From Zoroaster sp. YZ-2022 (taxonomy: Eukaryota; Echinodermata; Asteroidea; Forcipulatida; Zoroasteridae), in assembly GCA_029582265.1 (NCBI GenBank), contig CM055828.1:28040618-28104617 (forward strand): 64,000 nucleotides of DNA, given 5' to 3'. This document shows, piece after piece, positions 36,855 through 51,800 of this stretch. A program made the translations under genes and the position numbers. Numbering within the stretch: position 1 is the stretch's first letter; each line of letters begins with the position of its first letter. Below the pieces are notes generated by a model that had not been told where the DNA came from, did not search any database, and saw nothing but the letters and a program-made list of their open reading frames with translations.

Positions 36855-39800
36855 CTGTCATGAACAAGAGAGATAAGATCGTTAAGAAATGGCGGCATTA
36901 TAATTGCACCAGTTTTCACAGCATTTTTCTACAGTAATATGATTAACGAGAACATGCAGTTTTTGGTTAAATGCCTTGCTCACTTCAGGCTGCAAGCTGC
37001 TTTAAAGAAAGAAAGAAATCAGTCATAAACAATAAACAGGTGTTAATAATTATGAAAACTTTAAAAAAAGAACATCTTCCGAGTTTTATCTATTTATACT
37101 TTCCATTTCTTATATATTGATATCGAGTTGGAAGATTGAAAGAAAGGCTTTTGGTTCAAATGGAACCAACAATGCACATTAAAGAAATTGTCAACAAGAA
37201 ATTTTACATTTTTTCTACTTTAGATTAAAATTACAGGCTGAAGCGGTCAAGCTGTTGAGGCAGACTGTAACATCTGAAAGATTTTCAGTTCCCCATAAAA
37301 GCGTCCCTTTGTTTCTTTTAAGATTAAGCCTATGGCATTATTCGGTTAACTTGGCAAACTAATTTAATCGGTGTACTCGTTTTACCCTACTTGGTGGAAA
37401 GAAATGTCAAAGGGCAAATGCTTATCTTTTTATAACAAATACTCTTTTGGATTATCTGAACGGATTACAATGGATTTTCTATTGACTTAATTGTAGGCTG
37501 ATGTTTATTTGGGAAAATCAAATTCTAATGTTTTATGTATATTCATATTATGAACATGTATATTCATATTCATATTATTATTATTTTTCAAAGATTAATT
37601 TTTATCCATATTTCTTGTAGTTCAGATTAGTTTGTACATTTGTTAAAACTACATTTCTTATCCGTTGCTGTTTTTATGACTTATTATTTTGGTATGCGTT
37701 TATAAATTTGTCTATTATTACAAAGAGGCTGCTCATAGATAGATTAAAATTATTCTAATAAGGCTATGCTAGAAAGAAGCTAAATGTTTAAGCAGGCAGC
37801 GTGCATGACGTGTATGTTTATTTATTTTTACAAAATTTGCCCCAAAGTGTAATATTTGACCCCATTTCTACCCGTAAAAAGAAAATGGGGTAGTTGTTCT
37901 GTGATCTTAATTAAAATACATTCTGGGAGAGAATTCTTAAGGGGGCTTCTTCTTTAAAAAAAAAATTGTTCGTCTTCCCCCGTACCTCGACACATTTCTG
38001 GCTATATGCTTTGTCATTAGTGATGAACAAATCTCGAGGGCCAACATGATCAATGATACATAATTATATCATACTATCTGCAAACCTGAAAGGTCTCAAG
38101 AAACTTGACATTTATCCTGCTCAATCCCCGAGAGGAATGTTTTACGTCATTGGTTATGTTGGCAAAACTGCTTCTATACTGCATTTAAGTAATCTATGTG
38201 AGAAAAAGCGTTCACATATTTCTTTTCTTCAGAAAACACTCGGAGGCATCTTTTTGCAAATGTAAATATTTGTGTTTTCTCTGAAATGAGAGCACTTCAG
38301 ACAGAAATGTTTTAGGATGATAATAATAATTCAGTAATATGGCAATCGGGTATATAATTATCAATGTTGTACCTTTCCTTTAAAAGAAACTACGATAGAC
38401 TCCATGTTGAATTAACATGTAGTCAAGATAATCTAACTTAATAACTGTTTATCGTACACTTTTTAGAGTTGTCATTGGCTTAAGGTTGATTCAACACTTA
38501 AATCGTTTATAGCGTTACCAGTCCTACCCACTGGTCTCTTATTGAGATTAGCGATGCTACCCCAGCGAAGCCGTCTATCTGCAGCGCCCTCTAATGTACA
38601 GATTAGGCCATTGGTCAAACGCTATGTTAACCAATGAAATGAGTATGAAGCGGAATTTTGAAACTTACACTTCATCAGAATTTTTTTACGACATTTACGT
38701 GCAGCACCCTTCAAACACAAAAACCAAGTTGTTATTACGTATTACCAGGAGATGAAATAATAATTCAATGCCGTCTTGTTTGTTTTTCTTTCTTCAAACG
38801 TTTGTGGAGCATGCATTCAGCTAAAACTGTGATAGTGCGTGAAAAGTTTATTAGAATTCAAATCAAACTTTTCAGTGGACGAAATCATTAATTATTCTTA
38901 AATACAAAGTTGGTCAGCGACGTGCGAAGACAAAATCTGCAAATAATCCAGTAGGTGGATTAGTACTGTGTGAATGTGTAAAACATTCGTGAAAGTCATT
39001 TTGTAAACAAAACCATATATGACTGGGTACAACGTTTTCTCGACAATCAATCTCAAGCATCTGTTAACATTACACAATTTGAATCCTTTCAAACATTTGA
39101 ACATTTAATTTTTTTAATTTTTTTAAATTATTTTATTTTATTTTTATGCAATTCGCCCCACACAAGGCCAATGGCCACTCCAAGGTGGGGGCTACTCAGT
39201 CATTAAGTTGTTACAACGACTCCACACTGAAGAAACCAGCCCCTCGCACCGAAACAAGACAAGTTAATAACCAGCCTCTTCACAGTGCGAATAAGGTTTG
39301 TTCAAGATTCTGGTGCCCTTGTAAATTTTACAAAAAAGTTATGATGTCCCAATCACGTGCGAAGGCCATACAGGCTATAGGGTTATGAAAAGATAACTCT
39401 ACTGTTTAACTCTACTATAACACACGTTAATGAATGTAACTGAGGTTAGATAACTCCATGTATCAGTCATTCACACGGAGAGTGAATTTGTTAATAACGT
39501 TCCACAGCAACCTAGTCTGGTTCCTGAAGAAATCTGTTGGACTTGCCTTGGACTCGTGGAATGAAGCTATAATAGGTGGGAAATCACTCCAAGCCCTGTA
39601 CCTAATACAACGGTAAATGTACGGGTAAACGTAACAGTTGTACACCTTAAACCGAACCACCCCAAATCCATCAAAATCCTCCAAGGGGCGCTTTTGGGGA
39701 AAAATTCAGCACTGTTGTTAACTGGTACTTTCACCTCTTCAAATGGGGCAAAATTACTACCTGGCAAAAAGTACAGGCCATAAGTGCTGAATATGAAAGA

Positions 39801-42800
39801 TCAACGAAAATGCATGGTGCATTTTGGAGATAAGGGCATGTTTCCAAAAGTGCCCTGATGGATTTTTGAGTATTCAGGAAGGTTCCTAGCCAGAATACCT
39901 AGGGGATTAGGGTTAAACCGAACCAAGTGGTTGATATCAATACATCATTAAAACAATTCTTAATACCAGAAATTCATACAAAGTAGCTGGCTATCTATTC
40001 GGGTACAATTATCCCTGTTGTGTCAATTTCCAGAAAATACTGAAGCGAGGTTCTTGCCAAGACAAAACTCTCACATTAGGAATACCTTTATTCGTATATA
40101 AGCATTGTTTTGACTTCACGTGGCAACCTTACAGGGGAAGAAACACATGAACAGAATAATCAGATGCACACGTTTGGACAATCTGTTTTATTATTTACCT
40201 GCCACCTGCGCCTGGCGACGAATTTCTTTAGCTTGGCCGTGGACAGCTTGGTCGCTTTCATTGTCTTGATGTCTTTGTTCAGCCATGTGTGTTGGAGACA
40301 CTCAGAAATCGTCATACGTTTTCTGTACATATGGAAACGAAACACCGGCTAAATAAATGCTTTTTGATTTAAGTTATAATGACGAGGTAAGCTTTTATTG
40401 TTCAACTGAACCAAACCATTTACATTTTGCTTGCTTGTCCATTGTTGATGATATTTTACGGTAGTAAATTTGTTTATTGTGACATGGTGCATAACACGGA
40501 AATAACCTCGTTGTGGTTGAATACGACTGAATTCAACCAAACATATTTTGGAAATAATACAAACCCATGTACCAATATTTCTCCAAATTGTATTACTTAA
40601 AATAAGTTGATATCCAAAAGTAATGTTCTACGGCCCAATATTACAAATTTAAAATTCACAAAAAAATTATTGTTTGAACTTACTCTTTTTTCTTAAGGAG
40701 GAGTTCTTCTATGAATTCTTTGGACTCGTCAGAGATATCATCAAAAGCCTCATCATCAAAGTCCCACTCAGCCAGTGTGACGTTTGTGAGCGTCTCAGCG
40801 TCCGAGTCGCCCATGAAGGGAGACAGGCCGCTCAGTCTGCACAAACACATAACATAAAAATGTTTAAAAAACGTTTCCAACCAGATGTGTCTGTTTATTT
40901 ATTCATGTCATTTATAGAGGTACAATCGATCACTGCTCTAGGCAACTTTACATCGGACCATAATGTTAAATATAAAAACAGTCCATGGAATGTGTATGAT
41001 ATCATTTTGTCATTATACGTTAGATGATGCTATGAATATTATCTGACATAGGGTACAACATTGCTAACTACAAATTATTGTCTGAAAGCCAACTTTGATT
41101 GCACCAATTATCCTGGGAAATTATTACGTCTAAATGGCTTTCATTTAAGAAAACAAAACAATATTTTGTATCTTTGCCCATTGTCATAATTTGTTTGCTA
41201 AGCTTTTTGTACAACCTCACTTAGATAACGCAATGAGCTGAAACTGCCACAGACTGGTTGTATTATGTTTACATTGATTCAACAATCAACACTCATGGAA
41301 TCCGTTTTGCCAACATTATCAACTAACTCCACAAATAGTAAACAAACCTAACTCACGTAATGGGTTCTCTTTATTCATGGATTTCACATGTTATTTTGTA
41401 ATGTTTAATTATTTTATTTTTATTTTATAGAAATACGGTTTTGTTAGCTTAGATTCGACAGGACAAAGAACAAGTGTTGTTCGCTCTTACAAAATGTAAC
41501 AGATGACCCCAATACTCCACAAGTCAGTTGCGAATCCAATCTGTTCGTAGTTGATGACTTCGGGTGCGACGAACTCCGGTGTGCCAAACAAGACCTTTGT
41601 GCTCTTGGTCGGGTCGAACTTCCGGGCCAGGCCGAAGTCGATCAGCTTAATACGGCAGCCGTGGGTGTCGACGCACATGACGTTTTCCGGTTTCAGGTCA
41701 AGGTGGAGGATGTTTTGCTCGTGCATGTAGTGTACGCCAGCGCAAATTTGCCGCATGAATTTGATTGCATCTTTCTCGGTGAGAACGAAGTCGTCATCGA
41801 TGACTCGCTCAAATAGCTCACCACCTGCGATACTGATTGGGAAAAGACAAAGGAATATACGGGTTAATCATGAGCAGAACGATTAACATACTTACTTGTC
41901 AAGAGGATTAGTTTAACCCTTCTACTATTACAAGGGTCAAAATCAGTCAAAATGTTGATATACTTCCCAAGGTATATCTAGTGTACTTAAAAGTCAAACA
42001 TTGTCAAACCTTACGTGTAGTAAGTATACTCACGGAATTTAAAAACGCATCATCCCAATATTTCACATATTTTTCAACAGCAGATTATTGCAGTGAGAAA
42101 TAAGAACATAGGTTAACAATTTATGAGCGCAAATGTTCACATCATGCTGACACAATAAAAGTGCTATGTACAATTATGGCTTCAATTTATCACTGCATAT
42201 AAGTTATACATATTTATTGAGAAATATAAGTTGGTGCGTTTTTAAATTCCGTGAGTGTACATTTACAGGTCAAAATGAGTCGACTGTTTTTGGTAAAAGC
42301 ATTGTCTGGTATTGTTCAGGGTGGTCAAAATGACAGAAAAACAAGTAAAAAATGCCCCTGTGTGCACATTTGGGTCAACAGTCAAAACAGGCAGTTGACT
42401 GGTTTTGACCTCTACAGCAACTTTCCACTAAAGTGCATCAATAGTAGGAAGGTTACTCTGAAAAATACAATTAGGTATAGCGCTGGGATAATGGATAATT
42501 ATTACAGACCACTCTGCAAGAAAATTAATGTCAGTTAGTAGAGTGTTTAGGCTATTTACTGATGATAAACATGTCACCTTCAAATGATTTTCTGTGGGCA
42601 ATCATCAAATTAAAAATACAGGCAAATACAGTATAATTATGTAAAAAGTTAAATTATGTAAAACATTCGATAAAAGATCAATTGGAAAACAATCAACGTT
42701 AACAATTGCAGTCATGTACAAACTTTACTCCATTTATGTTCTACTCCTTGTCTTGTCTAAATATGCACGAGGGATTATGAAATCTTCCCTCTTATAAGTT

Positions 42801-45800
42801 TCATGATTGTTATTAAATTATAGCAAATTTGCACTCAATTCTCCGATGTTTTCAATTGTACCACGCGAAGGTTACAAATGTTTCTATAAATCAAGTCCGG
42901 CCAAAAAGATCGATACAAATGTACACTTGTCTGCAGATGCACCCCTTCTTTATAAGAATCAAGTTATACGAAGGGCCAACCAGGTTTTCTCGAAAATTTC
43001 AACATGTCAGATGGAACAACTTCACCATGAATCTCAAATACATGTAAGCATTTAGATTTTAATTTGCTCAGTTTCTTGACAGGTAATTGCCAACAGTTTA
43101 ACCTTTAACCTTTAACCTATTGGTTCTTACATAATCAACAATAGTCCTAAAGGATTCCCTTATGGCATTTTTTGTCAAGGTATGACAATTCCAAGGCGTC
43201 CAACTTACAATTCCATAACCATGATGATCTGCTTTGGCACTTCATAAGCATCCACACACTGCAACAACTTAGGGTGGTGAAGCTCATTCATAATATGGAT
43301 CTCAGCTCGCACAGCCTCTCGGTCAGACGGTTTCGTCTTGATGAATTTGGCAGCAAAATTTTTGCCGGTTGCCTTCTCCACGCAGCGATACACCACGCCG
43401 AAACGCCCTCTGTTGATAAAAGTGAAAAATATGTATTATTTGTTATTTTTTTAATGGAAAATGTAAATGTTATTATTTTTCGCAGAAATATACAAATGCA
43501 ATGGCGATAGCAATGTAACTTTCGATTTAACAATTCAATCATAATGTTTTTTAGCGTTTTCTCAATTCTCAAACACAGTGATAAACTACCGATTGTTAAA
43601 CTTGGTGAGATTGAGAGGCAAGGCAAAATATCTCAATGAATGTAATGGGATTTTGGATCCTTTCACACAAAGTCCATATTGTAACATTTCTCAAACATGA
43701 TAACATTTCTCTAACTATGTTTTCATTTTTACATTCGTATAGAAAGGGCTCTAAAGCCTTGTTCTAGGGTTAGCTGAGTACCAATTAATGAAGGGTGGTC
43801 GTACGTACTTGCCAACTTGTTCCTTGATATCGTACACGTCACCGACCACCTTGTCGGTTGTTATTGTGACATCACCATGTACAGTAAACTCATCAATGTC
43901 ATCTGTAAAAAAAAAACATCGACATTTTGATCAAAACTCAGCACATGATAATTGAAAAAAGTAACTTCAATAAACATGATCACCTATCACAATTCGTAAT
44001 TTTTGAATAACTTTCATTTTTACTACTTGGAAAACCACAACTTGATTGGTTTATTTCAGCTCAATATATCTAATTAAATTCAAAATGTTAAAATTCATTG
44101 ATGAACTTGAAGTTTAGTATTCATATAGGGGAGTAGAACTTATGAATATTCATACCGTCAGACTCCCCACTAGTCTTTTCATCTTTCACTCGGGGAGCTT
44201 CATCAACGGTTAACACCGGGTTGGACACCAGACTCGGCTCGCTGACCCCATGCACGTTTTCCGCGCTGACCCGGAAAAGATACTCCACTTCAGGCTGCAG
44301 GTCAGGAATCACGTGGGAGGTGCTGATTGTGGTGGTGACCGGCTGCCATTTCTTGTCGTCCGCTCGGCACATCTCGACCACGTAACCGGTGATGCGACTG
44401 CCGCCGTCGTACGAGACGCCTGACCAGGACAATGTCAGTGAGGTACGGCTGATGGCAGAAGCGGTTGGCGTCCCGGAGGGAGGGTCTGGTTTATCTGATA
44501 TAGAACAAAAAATACAAAATCAAAACAGAACAAATTCACTCTAAAGCTGTTTTTTAAACTTAAAGCCAATATAAAATCTTGGGACTCTGTAATTAATTCG
44601 TGATGCATTTTAATGGTTCTTCTATTGAGTTTTCTGGATTGAAATGTTATGCTGCATTTCCCGCGGCAATTCGGTTGAAGTAGTGGTTCTCTCCTCGCTT
44701 TTCACCTCTGTGACCCTTGTTCGAATCCCACCACGGTCATTATGTGGATTGGGTTCTCAGTTCGTACTTGATCGTATGGATTTACTCCAGAAGAAAAATT
44801 ATGTGATTTTCCTCTCGATCTAGGGCCCTGAGGGAGAACAGTGACAACTGCTGAGGGTGAATAAGAAATAGATAAAGAACCAATCCTTCTATTTTGATAT
44901 ATGGCTTCTCTTGTTTCGTTCCACTCACCTACAACATTGACAGATATTTCAAAATTATCCACACCGAGCTCATTGGAAACGGACAGATTATATCTCCCAG
45001 CATCCTCTTCACTCGCCAGACGGATGATCAAGGTCGCCAAACTTTCCGTCACGTCCATGTGTTTGCGCTCGCTCTCCTCCACCTCTGTCCTGTATTTAGT
45101 CCATGTGACTTCTGGTTCCGGGCTGCCGGCTATCTTGCAGGAGATGCTCACTGTTTGACCTGAAATGACCTCGATGTTCTTTGGGCCAGCTTCGATTTTT
45201 GCTGGCACTATGGGGGAAGATAAAATATCAGATATCCAGTCAGATTATATGCGATGATTTACTTTAAAAAAAAAACATTTAAAAAAACGTGAATAATATA
45301 CGAGACTGTGGCAAACCTATAATACAATTATGTAGAGTATTTGAAATTACGAATACTTTTACGTAAATTATATAGATCTGGTCTGAAACTGTCAGCATGC
45401 AATTACAGATTTAGCCGTTTAGCACTATTCAAAATTTAATACAGGTTTACACAGTACACCTAAGGCAGTTTATTTTTTTTCAATACAATTATAAGCGCCG
45501 CCGAGGACAGTGATATGGCTATATTTGTTATGAGAAATAGTTGAATTAATATGCCCCTGGCTGTAGGAAAAATCCGATTATTTTAGATTGGCCACTTTCA
45601 TAATGTCGTCATCCGACTCCATCCTGTCTATTCACACTCTGACCCAGTATCATCAGCATCTCATCATTCAGCAAGAGATGTCTGCATTCACCTGTCGGCT
45701 TCAGGATGCACAAAGTACTATACATGTAGTTTTTATTTAGTGTTCTATCACCTAAGTTCGTGCGAATCCAGATTTTCAGGGCCACTTCAAACAAAGTAAG

Positions 45801-48800
45801 GTTAACCACTTTCCAATGAGAAACTTTATGCAATAATTGATCGAAGCATTGATAAACCGCACAGTTGCCATTGTCTATAAGCAACCACATCAGCATCACG
45901 CTGAGCTATAAAAATGTTTTCACTGAATTGTTTTCACTCTTTATCCATGTCCCTGTTAATGTTTTTAAAATAACGTATACAAGGTAATTTACTTTCTTTT
46001 TAGCAGGAGAAGAGCAATTTTCAGATTTTCAACTAAAACGATGGGTAAAAAACATAAGGATCAAGACGAAATATACATATTTAATGATATAAAGCACAGC
46101 ATGCAAACGTGCACAGTCTGATGGGCATGAGAGAATACGAATTAAGCATGACCACAAAGCTTACACATATTGCGGTTGAGATGTCATGCATATTCCAGAT
46201 TAGAATAACATTATTATCTGGCGATGAACATAAAGGTTATTTTTCAGTGTGTAATTTCAGACTTGAAATAATTTTAGACTGTCTGGTATTTTATAGTCAC
46301 TTATTATCTGAAGAAAATGTCGACTGTAAATCGTATGTTTTAGTTTGGGTAATGATGTGGGCCTATATGTACGGCAGAATTAACTTTCACGGAAAATTGG
46401 ACGAGTACAATATCCTTGTAGATCAATAATAACCATTAACAACTATGCATTGGGCTGCGATCATTCCCAGGGTTCTGAACCATTCATATGCGTATTTTAT
46501 CCTAAGCTGTGCGCCTCCAGTTGAAACGCATTTTCTTATACGGTATTTCACTATATAATAAAGTGCACTATCGGATACTATTAAAAAAGGCGCGAAGCAG
46601 GTGTCTGTTGAACCGCGCAGACGTTTAAATTGTGGCACTTCCTCGACAGATGGTCACGAGCTGATTTGCATGAGTTGAAATATAAATATATGCAGTACAT
46701 TTATACATACCAATTTGGGAGCTTAAAAACAACAAAATGGTATAATTTACGTTAAACTTATTAATTGGTTTAAATGCTTATGATATGGTATAAATCTTCC
46801 AAATAAATAATTCTGTCTGCGATACTGTCATTTTAAAGAACAGTTTGAATTTAAGAAAGAGTACTCTTTCCTAAATTCCACACTAGAATAATTAATACAA
46901 GGCAATCTGAATGCAGTTTTGTTATTTTCTCTTGAACGAAACAATGAAATGGAACTGTCACAGGTTGATCGTTTAATGTATATCTTGATTCAAAGAGAGT
47001 AAGCATGATCATACTCAAACATGCAGTTTTGCTATTGTACTTTCCCTTTATAGGCTGCGGTACACCATTGGTGATTGCAAAATTTTCTGAAGTGTGATGT
47101 ACCGTATATACTTCAAGTTGCCTAATTAATTAACCCTAACCCCCGAGGTATTCTGGCTAGGAACCTTCTTGAATCCTCCAAAATCATCCAGTGCACTTTC
47201 GGAAACATGCCCTTATCTTCAAAATGCACCGTGCATTTTCGTTGATCTTTCATATTAAGCACTTATGGCCTGTACTTCTTGCCAGGTAGTAATTTTGTCC
47301 CATTTGAAGAGATGAAAGTACGAGTTTCCAACAGTGCTGAATTTTTCCAAAAAAGTGCCCCTTGGAGGATATGGGGTGGTCAGGGTTAATGTCAGAAATG
47401 GAGCAAAACATTGTTCCATATATAGGTCCTATATTGTCACGGTTTTAAGTTGTATTTTCCAAAATGATGGCACATCATATTGTCACGGAGCAGGCCCTTC
47501 AGGTAAAACGGATACCTGATACGTTTTCCCATATTACGTATACATCTCCTTTTGACCGAGTGGAAAATAATATTCAATTGAGTATGAGGTCACCTTAGGG
47601 TCATTAACACAACAGAGTGTGTATACATAATAACATACAGAAAAAACGAACCAAGGGATCCATTTTACCCAAATGGTCCATATTCCCTCAGTTTACCCTA
47701 TAAATGATGAAGGGGTTAGGCCGAAATTTCGTACACATTTCCTTGACGTAATTCATAAGCTAAAACGTTAAATTATAGTCCATATTTTTTAACCTGTGAT
47801 GATCGTTATTGTGGCGTTTTACGGTGCTACTGTCACTAGAAAATTGAAACATATGCACTTATGATAACACAGGCATGATATACTACTGCTTGAAACCGTG
47901 CCAATTTGAAAACAGCTGACATTGGCGTCCACACTCAATATATGAAAGAGTCGAGGAATCGGTGGAAGAGATTACACTGTATGCAAGGCTGGGCGGTTGG
48001 AGGCAATTTTGCATTGTATTGGTTCCGGTAATAAAATTTATGGTTGGTCGATTTTGGTCGGTGTATAGCGGCAAAGCCCCTGGAAGCTCTGAATAAAAAT
48101 TGTGAAAAGAAAACAAAACCTTCAGACATTGGTTCGGAAGAGCTTTTCGTGAGCTCAGTGGTCACGATGCGGACCCTATATATACACTTCCGCCGCGACA
48201 AACTGCGACAAATCAATGAAGCCCTAGTCTGTTTCCTGATTGCAAAGACCATAGGCATACCCAGGGGTAGGCATCGCCCCCTGTTGCCATCATCAAACCT
48301 CAGTACAAAGTAACCGTTGCAGTGCACTGTATTTTGTTTTCATTTGGACCCATGTTTTACATTTGTTGGTGTTTCTGGCTGCGTCTGTGACAAGTTAATT
48401 CATTTGCGAAAGGGACGACAGCAGCATCGAGTGTTTCAAATGTGACAAAACCTTTATGTTTGCTTTGGAAGTTTATTTATTGCAAATTAAATTATACATT
48501 TTAATAAATTACCCACAGACTGTTATCGTATGCTCCCGGCTGACGTATTACTGACATACAATTACGCCTTAGTTCTTTCAACACAGGTTTAGTCTTTTAC
48601 CAAGTACCCGGGTAATCTTGGTTTTTTTAATACAGGAGCGTCACAACTCTTATACAGGGGCCTAAATCAAAATAAGGCTCTTGTCCAAAATGGATTGGTG
48701 CCTCTCGAACTAATTTGTTTCACAGCGATTTAATAGTCTGCAGTCAATGAACCATGCAATAAATGAACGTAGCGTGCTCAGAGTTTATAGTTACTCCCTG

Positions 48801-51800
48801 CAGCCCATTACTTGCTTGTGGGTTTACCGACTTCTGCTGGGCCCTAAATGTCAGGTGTGGTTAAATCGTTATTGGCTTAATATATTCAATACAATTTCAC
48901 AATAAGCTCTTAACATTCCAACTGAATAGATTTCATTTACAGAATAAAAACAAATATCACACCATGACAAATGCGTATGAGAACCATTCGCAGTCTTGCA
49001 GCAAAATACATAGCCTATACACTGCTATCATAGCCTACTATTTATCATACCGCTGAAACCGAATAAATAAATTCTACATTTCCACTGAGACGAGTTATTA
49101 CACGTGCACTTTTGGTGACACGGAAGTGTGAATACCCGAGAGAAAAAGACGAATTATACTGGTGCCGTGACAACACGAAAAAAGGTTTGCCCCTCCAGGC
49201 GTCATATGAATTTCGAGCTCGCTTTTGGTTAGTTTAATTTCAATTAGTGGAGAGCATAGCCTGCACTTGTTCTGTAATATTTATCGAGGGAAAGCATTAT
49301 TGTCCTTTAACGTCTATAACCCAAAGCAATGACTTCGATTGGTGAATTATGAAGGACCAATTGAAGCATGGTGTAGAGAGTAGATATCAGTCCTGTACAT
49401 CAAATAAACGGTGTTCGATTAAAAAACGTTTTATGCAGCAGGGATCATTATGTGAACCCACGAATATGACTTGAAGCTACAAAGCACTTTGAGAGCTACA
49501 ATCAGTTGGATAATTCGTTTGTATAGATTACTTTTTGGTTGCCTATTTTTTGTCTCATGATGTTTCTTTCTATTAATTAATATAAAAGTGAAGTCCTTAA
49601 AATTATAAATTAAACAAATATCAAATAAAAGTTCAAACTAGAGTTATGTTCAGTTATTCTGAGCAAATAAACCATTATTGATTTCCTATTCCTGTTTTCC
49701 TGCAAAATGCATTTTTAAACTAGTAGTCTCATTAAACGTGTAATGTTTAGATAATTTTAGTTTTCACAAATACGTGAATAAAGTATTGATGTTACCTTGT
49801 CAAACGGTGTTCATATTAATCTGGTTCCCCGACCACCAATTTGGAACAAGCTTAAGGTAGTTATAAAAGGCACCAGACTATTTCAGTCTGGCAATCCTGT
49901 GAAATTTCTCGGACTTCGATTGAATATAAGTTTAAATTTTCGTAAACCAATTCATGAAATGACAGGTGAATGCATACAATTTAATCCAAAGATGGCTACG
50001 CGTCAATTAAATCACTTATTTATGCGTATTTCATCTATATGGCTGTTACACATAATAGTCAGTGTATGGAACCCATGACTACGTATTGAAATTAGTTTAA
50101 ATTGCATTGAATAATGGTAAAAAACATTTGGGTAATGAAATAAAACATACAATAGGCATTTATGAATCATGAAAGATTATGCACATTCCAGTAACAATTT
50201 GATGGTGGTCTGGGATATAATTTTTTTCTCTTTTTCTTTTAATAATTTCAGATTTATTAGTGTATTTAATGTTTTGTCGGTTAACAAAATTATTATTATA
50301 CGGGTAGTTCCATGAGCTATTTTTCATATTAGATTTGGTTTGTATGCTCATTTGTTTAATGTTGACATTTCAAAGCGATTACAGAGTGCATTTCTTTTAC
50401 ATTCAATCATGTTCTAAGAACCCTTCTTTCTATTTTCAAAAAGTGAATGGAGGATGTAAAACTTGTGATTGTTTGAAGATAAACACAAATTGTGAAAATA
50501 TCCACAATAAATGTTTAAAATGTAATGTTAACCTTGATAAAACTTCAAGTCATGATATGGCATAATCCAATTACAAAGCTAACTATAAACTACATTGCCA
50601 ATGCCGCCTTTAAGAGCGCTGAGCTGAAGTGTCTTTCAAAGCTTCTTGGCCAGACGGGTAAATATTTGTTTAACACGTGAATGACTATTTATTTTCTCGT
50701 TTTATGTATAAATTTGCATGTTTTTTGGACTGCGTGCCAATAAATAAAACAATAATTCATTCATGCTAGAAAAGTTCAACTCAAATTCGTGACAAGTTGT
50801 GCATCGGAATGTGGCGTGTGGGTGTATGGGTGAGTGACTGCTATAATCCAGCGGGTTTCTTCCCATCCGTCATACAACATAACGCCTGCCGGATGAATGA
50901 CGACACAAATTATTAGAGACTGGTTTGAAAATCATTCATGGAGCATTAAAGCGTATAAAACACACCATTGGTAATTACATAAACTCATGGAAACATAATT
51001 TATGTTGTGTATCCAAAAGCTAACTTTGTGTTAATTTAAAGGGACAATATCGTCCCCATCAACAGGGAATGGAAGTGCTATAGTTTTAGATTAACGAAGT
51101 GATTGAAAATACCCCACATGATAAGGTCATATTACCATTATTCAAATGAGCCAGTAATTTTCAGTCACTGTGTTCATCTTAAACCATGACACCGATTCCA
51201 TGCCAAATTGAGCGTTTGCTCTGATCGTGACGATATTATTCCTTTAATGACACTGATTTGAATCTGTTCACAGAATTAAAGATACGGTAAGGTATGGTAT
51301 TGGACATTTAAAAAAAAAAAAACACATGGGCGAATTTTAATGTCAAACTTACTTGGTGTAAAGCTGAGGATTGGATAAACCTTTCCTAGAAATAATTTTG
51401 TCTAAGGGACCTTAGCCAATCTTGCCCACTAACTCCACCCGGAACAATCTAAATTCTCACCCGCAAAAATTCTTGCCCTCCTACAAGACCTTTAGAAAAA
51501 CCTTAATAGAAGCCGGCCACACTAGTTGACGTAACCACTTTGCCTGGCTGGGCCCAGCTGGCCAAATGTTAATCCGTCCACACAATGGAAAAGCTTAATT
51601 GGCAGGTCAATGCCCTGCAAACGTTTTCCCTGGTACGGACCGTAGGCCCAGGTCAGGACTTCTTTAACAAGCTTTTCTTAAAGTTACTTACATTGTATTG
51701 TTTTACAGATTCTTATGAACATTAAAAGAAAGACAAAATCGCTTACGTTTTTTCTTCCTCTGATGGAAAATGTCCCGAAAGTAAAATGTAAAAAAAAAGT

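Larger units (their letters stand above)
36855..40198 (-). other. MYLK: MYLK intron within the calmodulin-binding helix
   Basis: 3.3 kb, phase 0, between RRRWQ and KTTTAVRAIG. It contains the MITE at 38110-38393 and the repeat at 39647-39916. In vertebrates the telokin promoter lies in an intron of this part of MYLK. I can point to no certain promoter element here. Confidence 0.7.
41833..43208 (-). other. MYLK: MYLK kinase intron with nested MITEs
   Basis: 1.4 kb, mostly occupied by the 41913-42464 element and the element nested in it. The remainder is AT-rich with no exon seen. Confidence 0.8.
43410..44928 (-). other. MYLK: MYLK introns around the linker and FN3 exons
   Basis: Three short introns (43410-43808, 43903-44155 and 44495-44928). 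They are AT-rich with no repeat or gene recognised. Confidence 0.7.

Noticed and set aside
42251..42538. Plus-strand 95-codon frame; similar frame at 61919-62173 (minus)
   Set aside because: Both are translations of the palindromic TTAA-type MITE.
48044..48327. Overlapping open frames on both strands (89 and 130 codons)
   Set aside because: No domain, no paired splice sites and no clear start context. It is mentioned only as a place to look for an alternative first exon.
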